64,000 nucleotides of DNA from contig OX419757.1 of assembly GCA_948567375.1 (NCBI GenBank), forward strand, positions 73,098,001 through 73,162,000, given 5' to 3'. Positions 12,101 through 24,832 of the stretch are shown in pieces. Each line of letters starts with the position of its first letter. Position 1 is the first letter of the stretch. The notes under the pieces were generated by a model. It was not told the DNA's origin and ran no database searches. It worked only from the letters and a program-made list of their open reading frames with translations. The stretch is from Lunularia cruciata (taxonomy: Eukaryota > Streptophyta > Marchantiopsida > Lunulariales > Lunulariaceae). Made by a program: the position numbers and the translations under genes.

Positions 12101-15100
12101 TTGTGAAGGGACTGATGTTGAGCAATATCATATTTTCATCGCAAGAGTCTATCCATTCAGTACGCTTCCAAGGTATCCTCTCGTGGATTATTGTGTCAGT
12201 TCCCTTGACTTTATGTCCCCTTGGCTGATATCGTGAGTACCATAAAGATGTGGTGCCACAAAAAAAGCTCTATTGAAGTGGTGAATCTTAGAAGGATGTA
12301 AGTGAAATGCCTCTCCACAGTGGTTGACGTTCATTGTGGAAGAGTACGCGAAAGCTTGAAGATTCAACAAATCAACACTGAAGTACCTCGGCATGATATG
12401 CTTATTGGTAACAATAAATTTTGAAGATTAACATGTATTTGGCGGGAAAAGCTAATTGTAATTTCAACTATGATTTCGTGAGAGATACTTTATGATTATC
12501 AAGGCTTAGCCCATTGCACTTACGTGGTGCACTTTCCAATAGCCAAGAGGAACAAACACGTAGGGGGTAGAAGTTTATCGTTTGTAGAGATGTGAAGCTT
12601 GTTTCTCCAGTTTGAGTGGATTTACTGTAGCTCGCTGAGCTGTTTGTGAAGTAGGAAGTAGACACGGAATTCCATTCGGAAGAATTAAATTCACAGAACT
12701 TATCTGCAGCGAGTTCGTATCTAGAATATCCTGTCTCCAACCTCTACAGACAAAATATATATCCGTCTCTTTACAGCTGACATGCCGTAATGTGCAGTAT
12801 CGGACTCTACGGTACCTCGGTCCCATCACACTCGATTTGCCTACACCACTTCATTGTACATTTCCCTGAGGGCTTGTGACCATGCCGTCTTGCAGACAAT
12901 CAATGATGGAGCCTTTCCGGAGGATACTCCATCAAAGACGATTCCCAAGAAGCACTCAATCATTGGTAAAACTAGCACCCAAATACTGTTCTCAAGACAA
13001 TTTCATCACTGGTCTGTAACGAAAGTGTATCACCTATGTGTAGCAACAATTAGATTGGAGTTGTCTATACTCATGTTCCGTTTAGTTTTGGATTTAGCTG
13101 GATAGGATTGAAAGATTTAGAGGGTTCCCAGGATCCTCGTGAATTTACAAGACGTTTCAATTCTACATGTCGTGTAATGTGAAACGGAACATACATGTCA
13201 AAGGACGCACCATCTATGATCGAAGCTACTAAGTTAACACGAGCTAACACGGTACCGGATAAACGTATCGTGGGATGAAATTGGTCAAAGATTACTCACT
13301 TGACAGTTTGATTTTCATCTACTCTTTCTCTAGTAAAACGGTTATCTTGAGAGAGACATTCACCTTTACCAGACGGCTAGAAGGAAGTGAATACACTTTA
13401 TAGTGCTAAACAGCATATCGTTGGTACCGGAATGATTGATCCTCTGACTACTCCATGTGAACATATGACACATTCTTTTGCTTGCAATGACCCTTACTTT
13501 CTATCAGGAGACATTGGATAATCCCGGCAGAATAATGTTCAAGGTTGGGAAAGCCTGGTAGATACATCTTGTCGAGATTCAGAACAACATTGGAGAACTA
13601 AAATCGATCAACTTCTATGTTTCCGGAAGCAAGCGGTGACGATGATCACGTATAGTTTATTGGGCTTTGGAATCAAATCAAGTTTCTGTCCTGTTCAAGA
13701 TCGGTGATGAGGTCCTGCATAACAATACGTCCAACACTGATACATTTGTCCTTGTCGGCGCTTGCAACTGACTTAAATTTGAGGTCGCATACAACACGTC
13801 TGTTACCATGCATGTAAGAAATTTTTCGAGTTCTTTGCAGTCCGAGACACTTGTATGTGCAGCCAAAACCATATTTCACTATATCTGGCTCATTTGAAAT
13901 CCCTTCTGTCAACTTGTCCAAAAGCTATGAGATATGACGAACAAAATGTCCACAAAATTAAACTGCGGAATTAACATGGGAATCTTCTGGTCTTTTATCT
14001 GAGGAAAGCCAATTTCTCCAAATATTTCTCGACGCAAGGTTATCATCGAAATCCTACTACTTTGAAGCTCGGTACATTATTCAGCGAAACTCAGCAAGAT
14101 TTCACTGGCCTCACAGACCAAACCGTTTTGAACAGAGCTTGGCCTACTTTTAGTTCTAATTTCTCTGTATTTTATCGGTGTATGAAGCTATCCCACGCAC
14201 CGTAAATCTTTCGTGTACATCCATTGTGATTCGTCCTCGACAGATTTCCATAAACAGAGGACGACGATCTTACAATCAAAACTGCCAATTACTTTGAAAT
14301 GGAGACAATACTGCGGCCATAGCTGCAAAAGACAGTTACAGTTAGCAGTCTAATAATGATATTAACATGTTGACGGAGCAAAACCGTGTTTGACTTGCAG
14401 AGGACAGAGATTCACAGAAATAGACACTATCATGGATCAAACTTCCCGACTACGAGAGGAAAAGGTCTATTGGAGAGAAAAACTCTGAGGACAACAGTAA
14501 TTAAATGAGTGCCTGACAGAACGGTAAGCTAATGGAAAATTAGGGTACAAGGTTGTAGTCTCTTATGTGTTTCAATTGGCTAGATCACGTACTAATTTCC
14601 TTCTTGGATAAGTAAAAAGACAGTACGTTGAGTTTTCTTTTGAAGGACAACCTACCGTAGTCTGAATAATGTTGTGTTGAGGTGCTAGACAGGTCAGTCA
14701 GGGAGCAGACATCCTGAAATTGCTACACATTGAGAAGAAAAACGGTTGCATTTCAGTGCTGGGTTTATCTGTGTGTTGGTAGATGGTTTGAAAGCATCCG
14801 TACCAAATTAAGCAAATGAAGATTTTCTATTCGTCTGCAGTGCAGAAGATGGTTTGTCGTCCAACTTCCAACCTTCTGGCACTCCAAGATACATAGATCG
14901 GCGAATGAGGCTGCCGCTGAGCAGGCTTCTTGCATCGGCGAACGAGGAAATATAGTACGCAGATGTTTGTCTGAACTTATTTCCTTGTTGCTCCCATGAA
15001 TACTTTCTTTGCTTACCTGGTAAGGTTCTGACCTTCTAGCATCATTATCTACTATCTGGCGAGTTTCTGACCTGCTATCATTTAGCAATGGCGAACGGAA

Positions 15101-15589
15101 GAGATGGAACTTGGTACCTGCTGAACGTTAACAAGCAATGGATGTGAGCTGACATATTGGTGAGTCTGCAGAACTAGCTTTTCTACTGTTTAGCGAACGT
15201 ACATACAACTACCTGAGACTTTAACAAGGTTTTAAGTAACACTGCTATCGTAGATTCTAGACTCTTTTTTATGCACAACTTAAAGTCTGGTCATGGTGTT
15301 TATGACAGTGGGTCAGGACACATATTTAGGGCCATAACGAGTGCATATTCTTTTTCAGCCACCCTCGACTGAACCATTCGGAGAACATTGGAAGCTTCCA
15401 AATGATACAATACTTCAAGTATTCAAACTTGTGACGGTAGAGAGCGGCAATATCTAGGAATACAACTTTCATCAAGGTTACGGAAAGAATGGCATCTTCA
15501 ACTAACCCTAGCCAACTCGATGGGCTGTAAGCTGTCTTTGGCGCCATCTTCTCTTATGATGAGCGTAAGTCAATCAATGCTCCTTGGAC
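9196..15589. other. 6.4 kb without a recognisable gene
   Basis: Only short frames occur, none with a family motif I recognise. A minus-strand frame at 13673-13921 and one at 14765-15088 are the longest of moderate composition, but neither shows domains or neighbouring exons. The stretch at 10500-10750 is purine-rich on the plus strand and yields a spurious hydrophobic minus-strand frame. It may be old, unalignable transposon DNA. Confidence 0.5.
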
Positions 15590-15830
15590 AAAGACTTGAG
15601 AGCAACATTTAGGAGAGTCAACAAGGACTTGAGAGAAGCAATCCGGAGAGGCAAGGCAAGGCCCGACCAAGTGTCTCATCAGCTAGTTTACTGGTAATCT
15701 ATTTTTTATTTGATATGACTAAATCTATAATAAGAAGAAGTTTGCAAATGTACTTTTAATATCTTTTGGTATTCCTTGAGTTTTTTAATTGACGTGAAGA
15801 TTTGTATTAATTTCATGATAATTTTTAACA
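15590..15830 (+). repeat. Truncated 5' LTR of copia element A
   Basis: The segment from the GAGAGGCAAGGCAAGG block to TTTTTAACA matches the second half of the LTR at 29083-29512 in order and spacing, with considerable divergence. The first half of the LTR is not recognisable here. No good tRNA-Met primer site follows at 15831. Confidence 0.6.
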
Positions 15831-15839
15831 AGTTAGATG

Positions 15840-18550
15840 TTCATGTTTCCAAGCACATTAAGAGTTTAAAAGATTATTCTTCATCTGGAATTTTAGATAA
15901 ATTGAGAATCTAGAAGATATCTTTTAAATCAGAGAGTAAATTAGGATACCGTGGGAATAAGAAGCAATGTGAAAGATAAAATACACATCAATAGGTTTAA
16001 TGTAGATAATTTCTTGATTTAGAAATTCTTGATGATGATTGCTTTCATGTCAAAGAGACTTATGAGGGTCATAGAAGGGTAAGAGACTATAGAAAAAGCT
16101 ATAATAAACTGAGAAAAGACAGATTGGTAGAGCAAGAATGATGGTACAAAAATGTACATTTGCGTAACCATAGAAGAGAAGTATTTATTAAGATTGATCA
16201 ATTGAAAAACCGCAAACCAAATATGGTGTAGATTGACTACATTACATGAGCTAGGTGCTTCATAGAACATGCACATTCTCCAACATAGATTCTTTTAGTT
16301 ACAAATTGAGAAAAGAGATAGTGGATTTTATTAGCTATATAATCTTGGTGTAAGAATAGAAGTTTCCTCAATCATCACCAAGATTATTTATAATTTACCA
16401 CAAACTTATTGCACATAATAGAAACATGGTATAATATTCTTGAGGATTAGCAAACCATCCTGAAACTTGCTACAAAGATTGCTCAAGAAAGAGACTTTGA
16501 ACAAATGTGGAGGACAACATGTTCAATGGAAGAGCCTTTGTAGCTATGATAGAAGAAGTAGTGGAAGTAGCTATGAGGGTGGGATTCAAAACAAGATAGA
16601 CAATTCTCAAATAAAGAAGAGAACAAGTGTGGAAAGAAGGTACAATGTGCAAGGGAGTGCACAAGTGAGCATAACCTCTCAAGAAGAAAGCACCACAATG
16701 CAACAAATCCTAGAATTCAAGCCAACGCTTTAACAACATGGATCATTGCATGTGTTGCTAGCTCTAACACTACAACAAGTGTAATAAACATCAAGACAAT
16801 AATAGTTAGTATGTTGATGGATGAGCTTCTAAGCACATGACCAATAGACATGAGTAGTTCTTAGATTTCAAGAAGATTTAAGAAGTGACTCGACCAATGA
16901 ATGTTGTTGATTATTGTAAGGATAAGGTTGTTGGATTGTTAGACATTCTGACTTCTTGTAAGCTTGGTGCAAGAGGAAAAATGGGAGTAATCAAAGGTTT
17001 CTCTATGTTTTGGAGTTACAACAAAACCTGCTTAATATTAGTCAAGTAGTGGACAAAGACATCCAAACTACCAACGCAAAAGAAGACTACTATATAGAGA
17101 AAAATGGAGTAGTGGTGATGATGGGGTGACTATGACGGAAATTCTTATAGACTTCACATCCAAATTACCAAGATGAGTAATATTTCCCAAGCTAACTCTA
17201 TTATTACAAGGATGGAAAAAGTGAAAATTTAGAAAAGAAAACAAGTGTAAAAAGTTAGGTATTTCACTTTGGCATCAAAGAATTGGTCATCTCAATTGTG
17301 CTTATATTAAGAAGATGGAGATAGATTGACCAATAGAGGATCTCAATTTGAAACCAAAAGAGTTGGTAGTCAAAAGTCTTTCTATTGTGATGGATATGCT
17401 ATAGGAAAGCAACATAGGCTACCTTTTGCAAAATCCATTGAGAGTAGAGTCAAATACAATGTTGGAGAGTTATGTCATCTTGATGTTTGTGGTCCTATGA
17501 GCATGTGTTGAATCGGATAATCAAGATATTATCACTTTTTCAAAGATGATACTTGTGGTGTTAGATTTGTATTTTTCTTGAAAGAAGAGTTAAAAACTCT
17601 CTTTTGATTCAAACAACTTCATGCACGCATAGAGACTCAATGTGGAGTGAAGATCAAGAAATTATGATATAATACAGAAGTTGAATACACTCAAAAGAAA
17701 TTTTTGGGTTTTATATAGATTGTTGGATTAGTCCAAGAACTTGCTACACCTGACATTCCATAGTAAAATGGTATTTCATAGAGAAATTATAGAATATTGT
17801 TTGAAGGAAGTAGTAAGAATCATGTTACCTTCTAGCAAGTTGCTTAGAGAGTTGTGAGTAGAAGTAGTAAGAGCTACTACACATGTTAAATAAAAAATTT
17901 AGAAGAATTTTAGAGAAACTCCTTACAAGATTGACATGGAACAAAACTAACAATTGCTTATTTTAGAACTTTTGGTTGCTTAATTTTTGTTCAAACACTA
18001 AAGGGGCTAAGGAAGAATTTTGATGCAAAGGGACAAGAGATATATTTTGTTGGAAATAGTTTAGAATCCAAAGCTTTCAAACTATGGGATCAAAAGAAGA
18101 AAAGAATATATAAAAGTAGGAGCATTGTATTTAAATCATCATTGGCTATCCAATCATTGGCAATTACAAATGTTGAGCCTAGAGGTAGATTATTTTCAAT
18201 AGAGACATGGAGAACAAGCCAATACTATAATGAGCACAAATAAGATAGAAGTTTATGGAGAGTTTACACAAGCTTCAAAGAAGTCTATGCAACAATTTAC
18301 AAAAGCACTCACATGTGAGACTAACATTTGTTCACTTGAAGAAGATAGTGAAGAGAATCAATAACTTGATTTGGAAATGAGTTCAACTTCAACCATTCAA
18401 GATGTAGAAAATCACAAAAGTGGGAGAATGAGAAGATCACCATAAAGACTAGGTGAGGAGGATTATGGTAAGACATCCTATGCTTACATTGTTGTAGCTA
18501 AGATAGAAGGAAGAGATGTAGATATAGATCTTATTCATTTCCAATATCTT
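15840..18550 (+). pseudogene. Copia element A: gag, protease and integrase remnants
   Basis: Broken reading frames keep the Ty1/copia order. A basic gag tail lies near 16470-16730. A protease remnant near 16808 reads DG-stop-ASKHMT, where copia has an Asp-Ser-Gly-Ala-Ser-type start. The pre-integrase zinc motif near 17267 reads LWHQRIGHLN. Integrase starts at 17460 (HLDVCGPMS) and continues with stops and frameshifts to YFRTFGCLIF (near 17960) and the KIYKSRSIVF-like segment near 18110. Many stops show that it is long dead. The RT half resumes at 27470, after a large insertion. Confidence 0.75.
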
Positions 18551-19226
18551 CTTTTGTATGAACTTCTTTTGAGTTAGTGCAACCTAGTCTTCCAATTATT
18601 GAGCAAAGATTAAGAGAGTGTATTGTGAGTTTTCTTGGGTGTCAATTTGATTCAATCAATCTCATATAGTTGCCACAATGGTGAGAGGAATACATCAAAG
18701 GGACTAAAATATCAATTTGAATCTCAAAACCCACCTTCCGTGGTTGATCATGGGAAATGTTAACAAGGAATGATGTCTTGGAGAAATTGAAACTCACATT
18801 TCTCTAATGAAATTAGAAGTACAATCCAATCCCATTGCATGGGCAATGTTGGATTAGAAGGGGGTTACACCTAAGAGTTTGCAACTTGAGTGAGTGTTGG
18901 AGTGAGTTGTATTGGATGAGAGCATAGGGCAGACCAGTAGGTTCACTTTTGAATCTAAGTTCTCACCTCTAGGTGAGAAGATGAAGAAGCACTTTGAGAA
19001 GATATTAATGAAGTAGAAGAGAAGAAAGAATGGATGGTAGGTCACCAATTACAAGAATCCGGTGCGAATGGCCATTATGGGAATACTCATGGAGATTTTC
19101 TTCCCATGAAGGACCACATATTCATCAAATGAAATGGTGACCTTCTTCCAGCATATGTTTTGTCATGAATTTATTGATTTTGGTTTGATCTTTCATCAAC
19201 ACACCCAAAACATGTACAATGTCTTC
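18551..19226 (+). other. Unassigned repeat DNA inserted in copia A (left part)
   Basis: Copia coding similarity stops here and resumes at 27470, so 18.55-27.46 kb is inserted sequence. This part is T- and G-rich with no intact frame. It appears to continue at 24833, on the far side of the gypsy insertion, because TCAAG flanks both sides. It may be a large retrotransposon derivative without pol. Confidence 0.4.
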
Positions 19227-19231
19227 AAGAG

Positions 19232-19710
19232 TAACATATGGAGTTTACCAATAAGTTAGTCAAGGCTAGCAAAGTAGCAAATAGGCCAAATTAGCCTAGA
19301 ATATTCTATAAGCATCTAGGAAGCTTCTTGGTACCTTCCAAGTATGGGGTAATGTGCATGCCAAGTGGTGATTCATAAGAGCAAGCTTCTTGGGAAGCTT
19401 CTTTGCTACCTTAGCTTGCATGCCAAGTAGGTGGCTTCTAGAAGGGAGCTTCTTGGGAAGCTTCCTAGCTAGCTTAGCTTGCATGCCAAGTAGACGGCTT
19501 CTAGAAGGAAGCTTCCTGATTGACTTGACTTGCACTCTAAGAAAGTGACTTTGAGTAAACTTCTCAAGAGCCTTGTATATTTCACTATAAATACCAAAGC
19601 CCAATCTCATGCTAGGCATTTGAGATTTTTCTCATTTGAGTATTTCAATGTGATCTACCCTTATGGTCTTCCATTTTTCTATTTCTCTCCTCGGTCTCAA
19701 TATTTTTACA
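19232..19710 (+). repeat. 5' LTR of gypsy element C
   Basis: It aligns with 24403-24827. Its middle part contains about two and a half copies of a ~60 bp subrepeat built on AGCTTCTTGGGAAGCTTC and GCTTGCATGCCAAGTAG. The 5' end reads AGTAACA where the partner LTR has TGTAACA. It ends in ACA immediately before the primer site. Confidence 0.88.
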
Positions 19711-19711
19711 T

Positions 19712-19723
19712 TGGTATCAGAGC
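19712..19723 (+). promoter_or_regulatory. Primer-binding site, tRNA-Met(i)
   Basis: TGGTATCAGAGC lies two bases after the 5' LTR. It is the standard complement of the 3' end of plant initiator tRNA-Met used to prime minus-strand synthesis. Confidence 0.92.
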
Positions 19724-20099
19724 AGGAATGGGATGGATGGAATCTATGGACCACCAAATCTAGTTTTGCCAAACCATTGGGAGTTTTGTGTTTGTGTACT
19801 AGCCAAGCATCATTTCATGTAATTTATCACCTCATACTTTGGGCAGAATTATTTGAATATAATCATCTTGTTTGATGAACCCTTGGTACATCACCTATGG
19901 AGAATAGTGGACATGTTGCATCTATGTGTTAATTTAGATACTATTGATAGTCTAATAGAGTAGTACCCATGGCGGCAATGCCCAAAGTTATCATTGCTAT
20001 GCAATAACAAATTGAGCACCTTATTTGATTGTTGGAAGAACAAGATCAGCAATGACAAAAGCATGTAGAGAGAGCACCATTTTGAGAAGGAGAAGAGCA

Positions 20100-23000
20100 A
20101 ATCCAATTTTTGAAGCCCAAGGTATTTAGTGGTAAAAATCTCTTGAGTGCAATGAAGAATTTTGTGTTTGATTACAAATGTTATTCAAAGCTACGAATCT
20201 TCAAGATGAATGGAAAGAGATTCTCTTGGCTTCTAGCCAATTGGATGGAGTACCAAAGCTATGGTGGTGGTTCCGAGTGGAGCAAGCTGAATGGTAATTT
20301 GTTGTACCAATTTTAACATGGGCAGAATTAGAGAGTGCAATAGTTGGTCAATTTTAAGCTATAAATGCTACATAATCTACACAAGATAGGTTAGCAAAGT
20401 TGAAGTAGATTGGCTCTGTAAGAAGCTACATCATGCAATTCCAAAACACCATCATGTAGATTCCAGATATACTTGAAGCTGAAGCTTTGGATAGATTAGT
20501 AAGGGGCTTGAAGTTACAAACCAAATTAGAGGTGACTATATGAGAGCCAAAACACTTGGAAGAAGCCATGCAATTGGTCAAACGGTTTGATTCCTTAGTT
20601 GCAACAACTTGGTCTTAACCTTGACCTCTATAAAACCTACCAATGCACTACACATGGGTGGAGGAGTAGTCAAAAATAGAGATTGATTACATCCAACAAA
20701 GACCACAAGTAGAGAAAAATTGGCACTACAAATACAGAAATTTTCTGACAAAATGGTGGTTTGTTCTTATTGTTGCCAAATTAGACATTGCATTGCTAAA
20801 TGTCCACTCAAGAATGAGCGACCATGACAAATTGCCCATATGGAGTTTGTGGAGCAGAATGATCAAGGAAATGAGGAATCCCAATAAGAGATATTGAGCC
20901 ACCTACTTGAAACTTGATTAGTTCCAATAGGATTGAGGGCTTAGTCTATGCAAGTTTGTTTCACTTGCAAGGTATGCTATTTGATTGTGGTTATAGGATT
21001 CTGGTTGATTTTGGAAGTTTAGAGAATTGCATGTCTATGCAATTAGCAAAGGTATTACATATTCCTATCAAGCAAGTAATTGGAAGCAATTGATGATGGC
21101 GGATGGTAGAAAGAATTTTGCATCCCGTACCTTCCATCCTATTACATTCAAGAGTGAGAAGGAGTGTTTGGAGTGTTTGAGATTTGCAATGGCACCTTCA
21201 CACTATGATGTCATTCTGGGTTTGCCTTGGCTTGAATGTCATAAGGTTCAATTTGATTGGACCCGATGATAAATTCAAGTACAACACCAAGATAGAAATT
21301 TTTGATTAGGTTATTTGGTACCTTAAATTAAGAAACCTAAGAATAGTCAATCCCAAGATGGGAAGTTTGTCAAGAAATTAGCCATAGAATAAGTTTCGAA
21401 GGAAGATAAATCTCAAGATGGGGAGTTTGTCAACAAAGTAGCCATAGAGTACGCTTTGGAGGGAGATAAGTCTATTTTCACAATGTGGATCAAGTTGACT
21501 GCGCATGGAGAATCTGAGGAGGGCCAGAAGTCTCATCAAGCAATGGTTGATCAAATAGTTCAAGAGTTTTCAAATGTATTTCTGGATGATCTATTGAAGG
21601 GATTACACTCTTATTGTGGTATGCCCTTCAAGATTGAGTTGTTGCCAAGAAGTACTCCAATGAGTGGACCCATCAAAGCTCTCACCAAAGGAGTTAGACA
21701 AGCTTCAAACAACATTGAAAAAGTTGTTGGAGAAGGATTTCATATGATATAGTGTATCTCCTTGGGGAACACCGATACTATTCATTCCAAAGAAGGATAG
21801 AAGACTCCACTTTTATATTGATTACCATGGTCTCAACAAAAAAAATTGAAGAATGTATATCCCTTGCTCAAATTGATGACTTGCTAGATCAATTGAGTAG
21901 AGCATGATGCTTCTCTAAGTTGGATCTTAAAAGCGGCTATTGGCATATTCCCATTGATAGAGTGGATGTGCAAAAGACTACCTTTTGCATAAGGTATGGG
22001 CACTTTGAGTGGAAAGTTCTACCTTTTGGCCTCACTAATGCTCCAATAGTCTTCATGGATTAGATACATTAGGTGTTGGATAGGCTATTGGATTGGTACA
22101 TGGTAGTGTTCTTGGATGACGTCTTAATCTATATTAAGATAGAGGTTGAACACATAAAGCATGTGCAAGAAGTCATAAGACAACTATGTCAATGGAAGTT
22201 CTACTACAAGAAGTTCAAGTGTACTTTTTGGCAAAATGAAGTTACCTTTTGGGTCACAAGATCTCATTGGAGGGGATCAAGATCAAAGAGGAGAAAAAAG
22301 CCATTATTGATTGACCTACTCCAAAGGATGTCATAGAAGTGTTGGGATTTAATGGATTTGTAAGTTTTTACCCATGGTTCATCCACTATTATGCTCTTGT
22401 GGTAGCACCATTGACCGACCTCTTGGGAAATACTCAAGCTTTCAATGGACCACCAACCACGAAGAAGCATTCTAAAAAAATAAAACATATGGTGTCTTCA
22501 AGACCCATTCTTCAACCATATGACCCTCAACTACCTTATGTGGTTGATTTTGATGCTTTTAACTTTGCCATATGAGCCGTGTTGTAGTAGGAATTTCCAA
22601 ATGGGTTACATCCTATTGTTTTTGTCTATTGTTGACTAAACACTACAGAAAGGAATCACTTTGCTTGAGATCAAGAACAACTAGCAATGGTATAAGCCAC
22701 CAAGGTTTGGAGACATCATCTCTTGGCGAAATAAGTGATCATGCAAACCAATCACAAACCCTTGTTGCAAAAATTACATTGGAGCATATAAAGATTCTAT
22801 ATCATCAATGGGAAGAACAACTACAATTTTTTGACATCAAACTTGAAACAAACCTAATTAGTTCTAAGTCGTTTCTAATGCCCTATCACAACAACCTGAT
22901 TTGAAGTCTCTTCCTCTCATCATGCTAGCAATTATGATAGTGTTTGTCAACTCTAAAGTTCAAATTGAGTTTATGATAGCTTTACAATATAATCTTCTTT

Positions 23001-24380
23001 TGGATGAAATAAGGTCATTTTGTAGCATGTAATAAGGAGTACAACACTTTCTCCTTTAAGGAAGTGCTTCTATTCTATGAGAATTGGATCTATGTTCCAG
23101 CCAAGGGTGATCTTAGACTTGTGCGCCTTCAAGATGCCCATGACTTACCCGTCGTTGGTCACATGGGTGTGGACAAGACCTTGGGTACCCCTCCAATGCC
23201 GATGGTCTCAACATGGCACAAAATGTTTGTGAGTTTGTCTGATCTTGCCAATGCAACAAGGTCAGCAACCAAAAACCAAGTGGACTCCTTCAACCACTCC
23301 CCATTCCATTTGCTCAATAGGAACATGTGAGCTTATTAGATCTCATCACATCCTTGCCCAAGACAAAGCAAGGTCACACAATAATCTTGGTGTTTGTGGA
23401 TAAGCTTAATAAGAAAATCTATTTGGCACCAACCTTTGATATCATGGATGCTCCAACATTGGTATAGATCTATTTTAACACTATCTTCAAGCATTAGGGA
23501 TACCTTGTGTACTCATCTCCGACCGTGATCCTTGATTCATTGGAACATTTTGGTAAGCACTCTTCTAGATACTTGGTACTAAACTTGATTTTTCCATGGC
23601 CTATCATCCTCAAACTGATGGAAAAACTAAATATGAAAATTTCACTTTGGAGGATATGCTTCATGTCTTTGTCAACGTTCACCATACCAACTTGGACGAG
23701 TATCTTGCAATTATTGAGTTTGCTTACAATAATCCAAATAGGCAAGCACTAGTTTCTCTCTCTTCTTCCTTAAACAATGGCCAAGACCCACTTGTTGTAG
23801 ATTCCTTTCTTGCTCTACCTCCATCTCACATCCTTCATACTTCCACCTTCTTGACAACCATATCCCAATCCCTACAACAATCCAAATCTTATCTCTTTGC
23901 TCAAAATTGTCAAAAACAATGTGCAGACCAACGCCATTGTGATCTCACTTTTCAACTTGGTGATAAGGTCGTGATTTCTTCTAATAACCTACCCTTCCCA
24001 CCTAATACCCAAGTCTATAAACTTGCTCCTAACTAGATAGGTCCATTTGATGTCATCCAAATCATTTCTTTTGTTGCTATCAACTTGTCTTGCCTTCTCA
24101 TATGTGCATCCGCCCTGTCTTTCATGTTTCCAAGTTGAAACCCTTTGTTCTTAATCCATATTATTTCTCCTCTTGTGTCCAACCACCTCTTCTCCATCCC
24201 TATCAATGATCATAAAGAGCATGAAGGTGATTGTATCCTTGCACATTGCCACATTCAATGAGGATATCAACAACATACAACATAAAAAGTCCTCTGGAAA
24301 GGGTATACCTTTCATGATGTCACTTGGGAGCCTCTTTCTCATCCCCAAGAGTTTGAAGCTTCAAAGGTGACAAGGATGTT
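20100..24380 (+). pseudogene. Gypsy element C gag-pol remnant ending in a chromodomain
   Basis: Read across stops and frameshifts, the order is: gag capsid-like region (20110-20560); a CCHC knuckle near 20757 (CSYCCQIRHCIAKC); protease near 20995, with LVDFGS in place of the usual Asp-Ser/Thr-Gly, then DVILGLPWL; RT (WGTPILFIPKKD near 21765, [15 protein letters not shown] near 21912, active site FLDD near 22112); RNase H remnants; integrase (DAHDLPVVGHMGVDKT near 23125, DKLNKKIYLAPT near 23400, AYHPQTDGKTKYENF near 23600). A chromodomain-like segment near 24290 reads VLWKGYTFHDVTWEPL. Such chromodomains target integration to heterochromatin in the chromovirus clade. A truncated relative lies at 59636-60327. 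Confidence 0.85.
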
Positions 24381-24402
24381 GCCAACTAGCAATGGGGGAA
24401 TA

Positions 24403-24827
24403 TGTAACAATATAGAGTTTTTTGATGAGTAAGTCAAGGCTAACAAAGTAACAAATAGGCCAAATTAGCTTAGAATATTCTAGAAGCATCTAGGAAGCTT
24501 CTTGGCTAGCTTAGCTTGCACATCAAGTAGATGGCTTCTAGAATGAAACTTCTTGGGAAGCTTCCTAGCTAGCTTAGTTTGCATGCCAAGTAGGTAGCTT
24601 CTAGAAGGAAGCTTCTAAGAAATCTTCTTGATTAACTTGACTTGCACTCTAGGAAAGCAAATTTGAGGAAGCTTCTTGAGAAGCTTCTCAAGAGCCTTCT
24701 ATGCTCCTCTATAAATACCAAAGCTCATGCTAGGCATTTGGAATTTCTCTCATTCAAGTGTCCCAACGTGATCTCCCACTTTGGTCTTCCATTCCTCTAT
24801 TTCTCTCCTTGATCTTAGTCTTTTACA
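24403..24827 (+). repeat. 3' LTR of gypsy element C
   Basis: It starts TGTAACAATATAGAG and ends CTTTTACA. It aligns with the 5' LTR but lacks part of one internal subrepeat, which explains the shorter length. The purine tract lies immediately upstream and TCAAG follows. Confidence 0.88.
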
Positions 24828-24832
24828 TCAAG

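Larger units (their letters stand above)
19232..24827 (+). mobile_element. Ty3/gypsy element C (chromovirus), decayed, 5.6 kb
   Basis: LTRs at 19232-19710 and 24403-24827 enclose a decayed gag-pol. Both outer sides carry TCAAG (19227-19231 and 24828-24832), a textbook 5 bp target duplication. A tRNA-Met(i) primer site follows the left LTR and a purine-rich tract (AATGGGGGAA) precedes the right one. The element sits inside unassigned repeat DNA, which is itself inside copia A, giving a nest at least three deep. Confidence 0.9.
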